Origin: Bacteroidota bacterium
GTDB taxonomy: Bacteria; Zhuqueibacterota; Zhuqueibacteria; Zhuqueibacterales; Geothermadaptataceae
Direction: 5' to 3'
Length of the DNA: 7,558 nucleotides
Assembly: GCA_011375275.1 (NCBI GenBank)
Contig: DRLW01000043.1
Location: 1-7,558 of the forward strand
In this document: positions 6,566 through 7,558 of the stretch, one piece after another
How the letters are laid out: each line of letters starts with the position of its first letter
Position numbering within the stretch: position 1 is the stretch's first letter
The notes under the pieces: model-generated
What the model was told of the DNA's origin: nothing
Databases searched by the model: none
Seen by the model: only the letters and a program-made list of their open reading frames with translations
Translations under genes and position numbers: made by a program

Positions 6566-6583
6566 ATAGTATATTGTTACTAT
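6566..6583. promoter_or_regulatory. Interrupted palindrome ATAGTA-N6-TACTAT near lipoprotein start
   Basis: Perfect 6-bp arms (6566-6571 and 6578-6583) with a 6-bp spacer, overlapping the candidate -10 TATAAA (6581-6586) about 35 bp upstream of the lipoprotein ATG. It could be an operator or simply AT-rich promoter DNA. Its centre is 52 bp, close to five helical turns, from the centre of the 6513-6532 palindrome. Confidence 0.35.
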
Positions 6584-6620
6584 AAATCACTGTATTTCCG
6601 TAATCTAAGGGAGGTATGTC

Positions 6621-7037
6621 ATGTTGTCTTCTCGTTCTACAGTTTTGTTGCTCCTGTTCTCCGGCTTTCTTTTTCTCTCTGCGTGTGGCAAAGATACACC
6701 TGCAGAGCCCGAACCGGAAGTCGAACAACCGCCGACATTTTCCATTTCAACCAAAACAGTCGTCCTGCAAAGTGGCGAGGCAGGACTCCAGTTTTTCGCT
6801 ACGCCATCCGATGACGTCGTTCTCGTGCGGGTAGAGATTTCTAACCCGGTTGGCGATAAGCTGATTTTTAATGCCGGAAGTATTACTGTCGTGAAAGGGC
6901 AGGTAACACCTATCCAGGACCCGAACCTCGCTTATGTCAAAATCAGCGGTACGTGGACGCTGAAATTTGTCGGCAGCAGGGCAGTGGGCAGCAAATCGAG
7001 TTTTGATGTGACTACTACGGTTAATGTAGGGGCCTGA
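6621..7037 (+). CDS. Small predicted lipoprotein of unknown function
   Basis: Predicted 138 residues. A strong ribosome binding site (GGGAGG, 6609-6614) lies 6 nt before the ATG at 6621. The N-terminus has an Arg at residue 5, a hydrophobic core VLLLLFSGFLF and the lipobox LSAC with Cys22, so it should be lipidated and cleaved by signal peptidase II. The residue after Cys22 is Gly rather than Asp, which for enterobacterial rules means outer-membrane sorting. A short Pro/Glu linker (about 27-38) is followed by a ~100-residue region rich in alternating Val/Ile/Thr and Gly/Asn turns, suggesting a beta-sandwich. No domain is recognised. It is transcribed divergently from the sigma-kinase operon and ends before a strong terminator, so it is a single-gene unit. 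It may be a target of the sigma factor or an envelope partner of the kinase's outer domain; both are inference. Confidence 0.85.
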   Translation: MLSSRSTVLLLLFSGFLFLSACGKDTPAEPEPEVEQPPTFSISTKTVVLQSGEAGLQFFATPSDDVVLVRVEISNPVGDKLIFNAGSITVVKGQVTPIQDPNLAYVKISGTWTLKFVGSRAVGSKSSFDVTTTVNVGA

Positions 7038-7091
7038 TGCTGTTTTTGGGGGGAGTTTATTGCTCTGTACGTTAGGGGAACCCAGAAGACA

Positions 7092-7121
7092 GGTGCGTGT
7101 CCCTCGCATACACTACGCACC
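7092..7121 (+). repeat. Hairpin in the lipoprotein gene 3' untranslated region
   Basis: GGTGCGT (7092-7098) pairs perfectly with ACGCACC (7115-7121). One or two more pairs (GT/AC) are possible inside after a bulged T. It ends 6 bp before the terminator stem, so the mRNA would end in two hairpins in tandem. No T-run follows it. It may stabilise the transcript end. Confidence 0.5.
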
Positions 7122-7127
7122 AATTAG

Positions 7128-7166
7128 CCCTGTTCGTGGCAAGGATGTCACGAACAGGGTTTTTTT
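7128..7166 (+). terminator. Intrinsic (Rho-independent) terminator of the lipoprotein gene
   Basis: A perfect 11-bp stem CCCTGTTCGTG (7128-7138) / CACGAACAGGG (7149-7159) with a 10-nt loop is directly followed by seven T (7160-7166). It lies 90 bp after the lipoprotein stop codon. No comparable T-run is present on the opposite side, so it acts for + strand transcription. Confidence 0.93.
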
Positions 7167-7232
7167 ATGAGCCCTTCCTCAAATCGTGTGGGTGATTTTC
7201 AGCATGGGCACAGGAGGTCGTCCAGGATGTAC

Positions 7233-7250
7233 CGCGACATTCATGTCGCG
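7233..7250. repeat. Short palindrome CGCGACAT-TC-ATGTCGCG
   Basis: Perfect 8-bp arms with a 2-bp centre, only 7 bp before the larger palindrome at 7258. It looks like an element of the dispersed palindromic repeats that crowd this spacer; no gene is linked to it. Confidence 0.65.
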
Positions 7251-7257
7251 ATGTATT

Positions 7258-7285
7258 GTAGGGGTTCAAAATTTTGAACCCCTAC
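7258..7285. repeat. Perfect 28-bp palindrome with GTAGGGG ends
   Basis: Bases 7258-7271 (GTAGGGGTTCAAAA) are exactly mirrored by the complement at 7272-7285, with no spacer at all. As DNA it could form a cruciform, and as RNA a 12-13 bp stem. It is preceded by another palindrome (7233-7250), and its GTAGGGG end recurs at 7458-7464 at the edge of a third hairpin, which suggests a family of dispersed repeats. No T-run follows, so it is not a typical terminator. Confidence 0.8.
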
Positions 7286-7457
7286 GAACAACAACGCCGC
7301 CGACAAAATAAATATCAAAAAATCATCCCCACATCCATTGGTGCCATTACACGTGATTTAAAACCTGCGTTACAAAATCGTTTCGCCCAAATATCGATAT
7401 TGACACCGTTTCCGTTTGGCAACCTAATTATTGTTGATGATAACAGGCACAAATCCC
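7286..7457. other. AT-rich gene-free stretch between palindromic repeats
   Basis: No supported gene on either strand. A frame of 73 codons on the + strand starts inside the 28-bp palindrome, lacks a ribosome binding site and has no recognisable domain, so it is not called. A 12-bp palindrome AATATCGATATT lies at about 7390-7401. The stretch is flanked on both sides by GTAGGGG-type palindromes. Confidence 0.5.
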
Positions 7458-7460
7458 GTA

Positions 7461-7482
7461 GGGGCGACCCGCCGGTTGCCCC
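7461..7482. repeat. GC-rich hairpin repeat downstream of the TonB-like gene
   Basis: GGGGCGACC (7461-7469) pairs with GGTTGCCCC (7474-7482), eight Watson-Crick pairs and one G-T wobble, around the loop CGCC. It is preceded by GTA, as in the 28-bp palindrome, so both may belong to one dispersed repeat family. It lies 15 bp past the stop codon of the leftward TonB-like gene and could end or protect that transcript, but no T-run follows in that direction. Confidence 0.6.
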
Positions 7483-7497
7483 CGGAATTCTCTGAAT

Positions 7498-7558
7498 TTA
7501 ATCCAGAGTGAAGATGACCGGAAAGCCGACCCAAACCGTGACGGGTTTGCCGTTGTGC
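7498..7558 (-). CDS. C-terminal end of a probable TonB-family energy transducer (partial, 5' end off window)
   Basis: The reverse-strand frame enters at the right edge and ends at TAA (7500-7498), giving 19 residues, HNGKPVTVWVGFPVIFTLD. The pattern NGKPVxVWVxxPVxFxL, ending the protein, closely resembles the last beta strand of the TonB C-terminal domain, which contacts the TonB box of outer-membrane receptors or appears in related TonB-family proteins. The fragment is too short to tell a true TonB from other proteins with this C-terminal domain. It is transcribed towards the lipoprotein gene but separated from it by about 460 bp of repeat-rich DNA. Confidence 0.65.
   Translation of the reverse strand, partial: HNGKPVTVWVGFPVIFTLD

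Larger units (their letters stand above)
6390..6620. promoter_or_regulatory. Divergent promoter region between sigma factor and lipoprotein genes
   Basis: This 231-bp gene-free stretch must hold promoters for both the sigma-kinase operon (left) and the lipoprotein (right). It is AT-rich in its right half. Visible elements are the interrupted palindromes at 6513-6532 and 6566-6583 and a direct repeat TTGTGAA (6433-6439 and 6452-6458, start-to-start 19 bp). A TATAAA at 6581-6586 is a possible -10 for the lipoprotein, but no convincing -35 stands out, so promoter positions are not assigned. Confidence 0.5.

Noticed and set aside
7227..7277. 16-codon reading frame with AGGAGG 9 nt upstream of its ATG
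   Set aside because: It is made almost entirely of the two palindromes at 7233-7285, so the coding look is probably a by-product of repeat sequence.

Overview
The window reads as part of a chromosome of a Gram-negative bacterium of moderate GC content. The evidence is a lipoprotein with a signal-peptidase-II lipobox, a probable TonB-family C-terminus at the right edge, and a Hanks-type kinase with a large domain beyond a single membrane segment. The combination of an ECF sigma factor, a Ser/Thr kinase with TPRs, TonB and a small sodium-symporter subunit would fit the FCB/Calditrichota/Acidobacteriota-type part of the tree or some gammaproteobacteria. No marker here fixes the phylum, so I leave it open.

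Layout, left to right. (1) 1-310 (-): nearly complete DUF4212 small subunit of a solute:sodium symporter, running off the left edge. (2) 311-836: gene-free divergent spacer with a GTCATTCCGG-type palindromic repeat (384-457) and a 235-bp MITE-like element (585-819). The element has 24-bp imperfect terminal inverted repeats and a 9-bp direct duplication, and ends 17 bp before the start codon of the next gene. (3) 837-2117 (+): FAD-dependent amine oxidase. (4) 2118-2574: gene-free; its last part holds a strong two-part hairpin just upstream of the next gene. (5) 2575-3018 (+): small FHA-domain protein. (6) 3023-5821 (-): membrane-anchored Ser/Thr kinase with a C-terminal TPR domain, convergent with the FHA gene and only 4 bp away. 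(7) 5811-6389 (-): ECF sigma factor resembling the TIGR02999/ECF43-type group, overlapping the kinase start. (8) 6390-6620: divergent promoter region with two interrupted palindromes. (9) 6621-7037 (+): small lipoprotein of unknown function, followed by two hairpins, the second a textbook intrinsic terminator. (10) 7167-7497: gene-free stretch rich in short perfect palindromes. (11) 7498-7558 (-): last 19 codons of a probable TonB-family protein.

The functional core is 2575-7037. A translationally coupled sigma factor/kinase pair lies next to a phosphothreonine-reading FHA protein on one side and a divergently transcribed lipoprotein on the other. The sigma factor has Thr53 in region 2.2, where ordinary ECF sigma factors carry an acidic residue. 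Sigma factors of this kind are known to be switched on by phosphorylation of such a threonine by the neighbouring kinase (described for EcfK/PknS in Xanthomonas and EcfP/PknT in Vibrio). The inferred circuit is: signal sensed by the kinase TPR domain outside the cytoplasm, phosphorylation of the sigma factor, altered transcription, with the FHA protein as a possible phospho-dependent adaptor.
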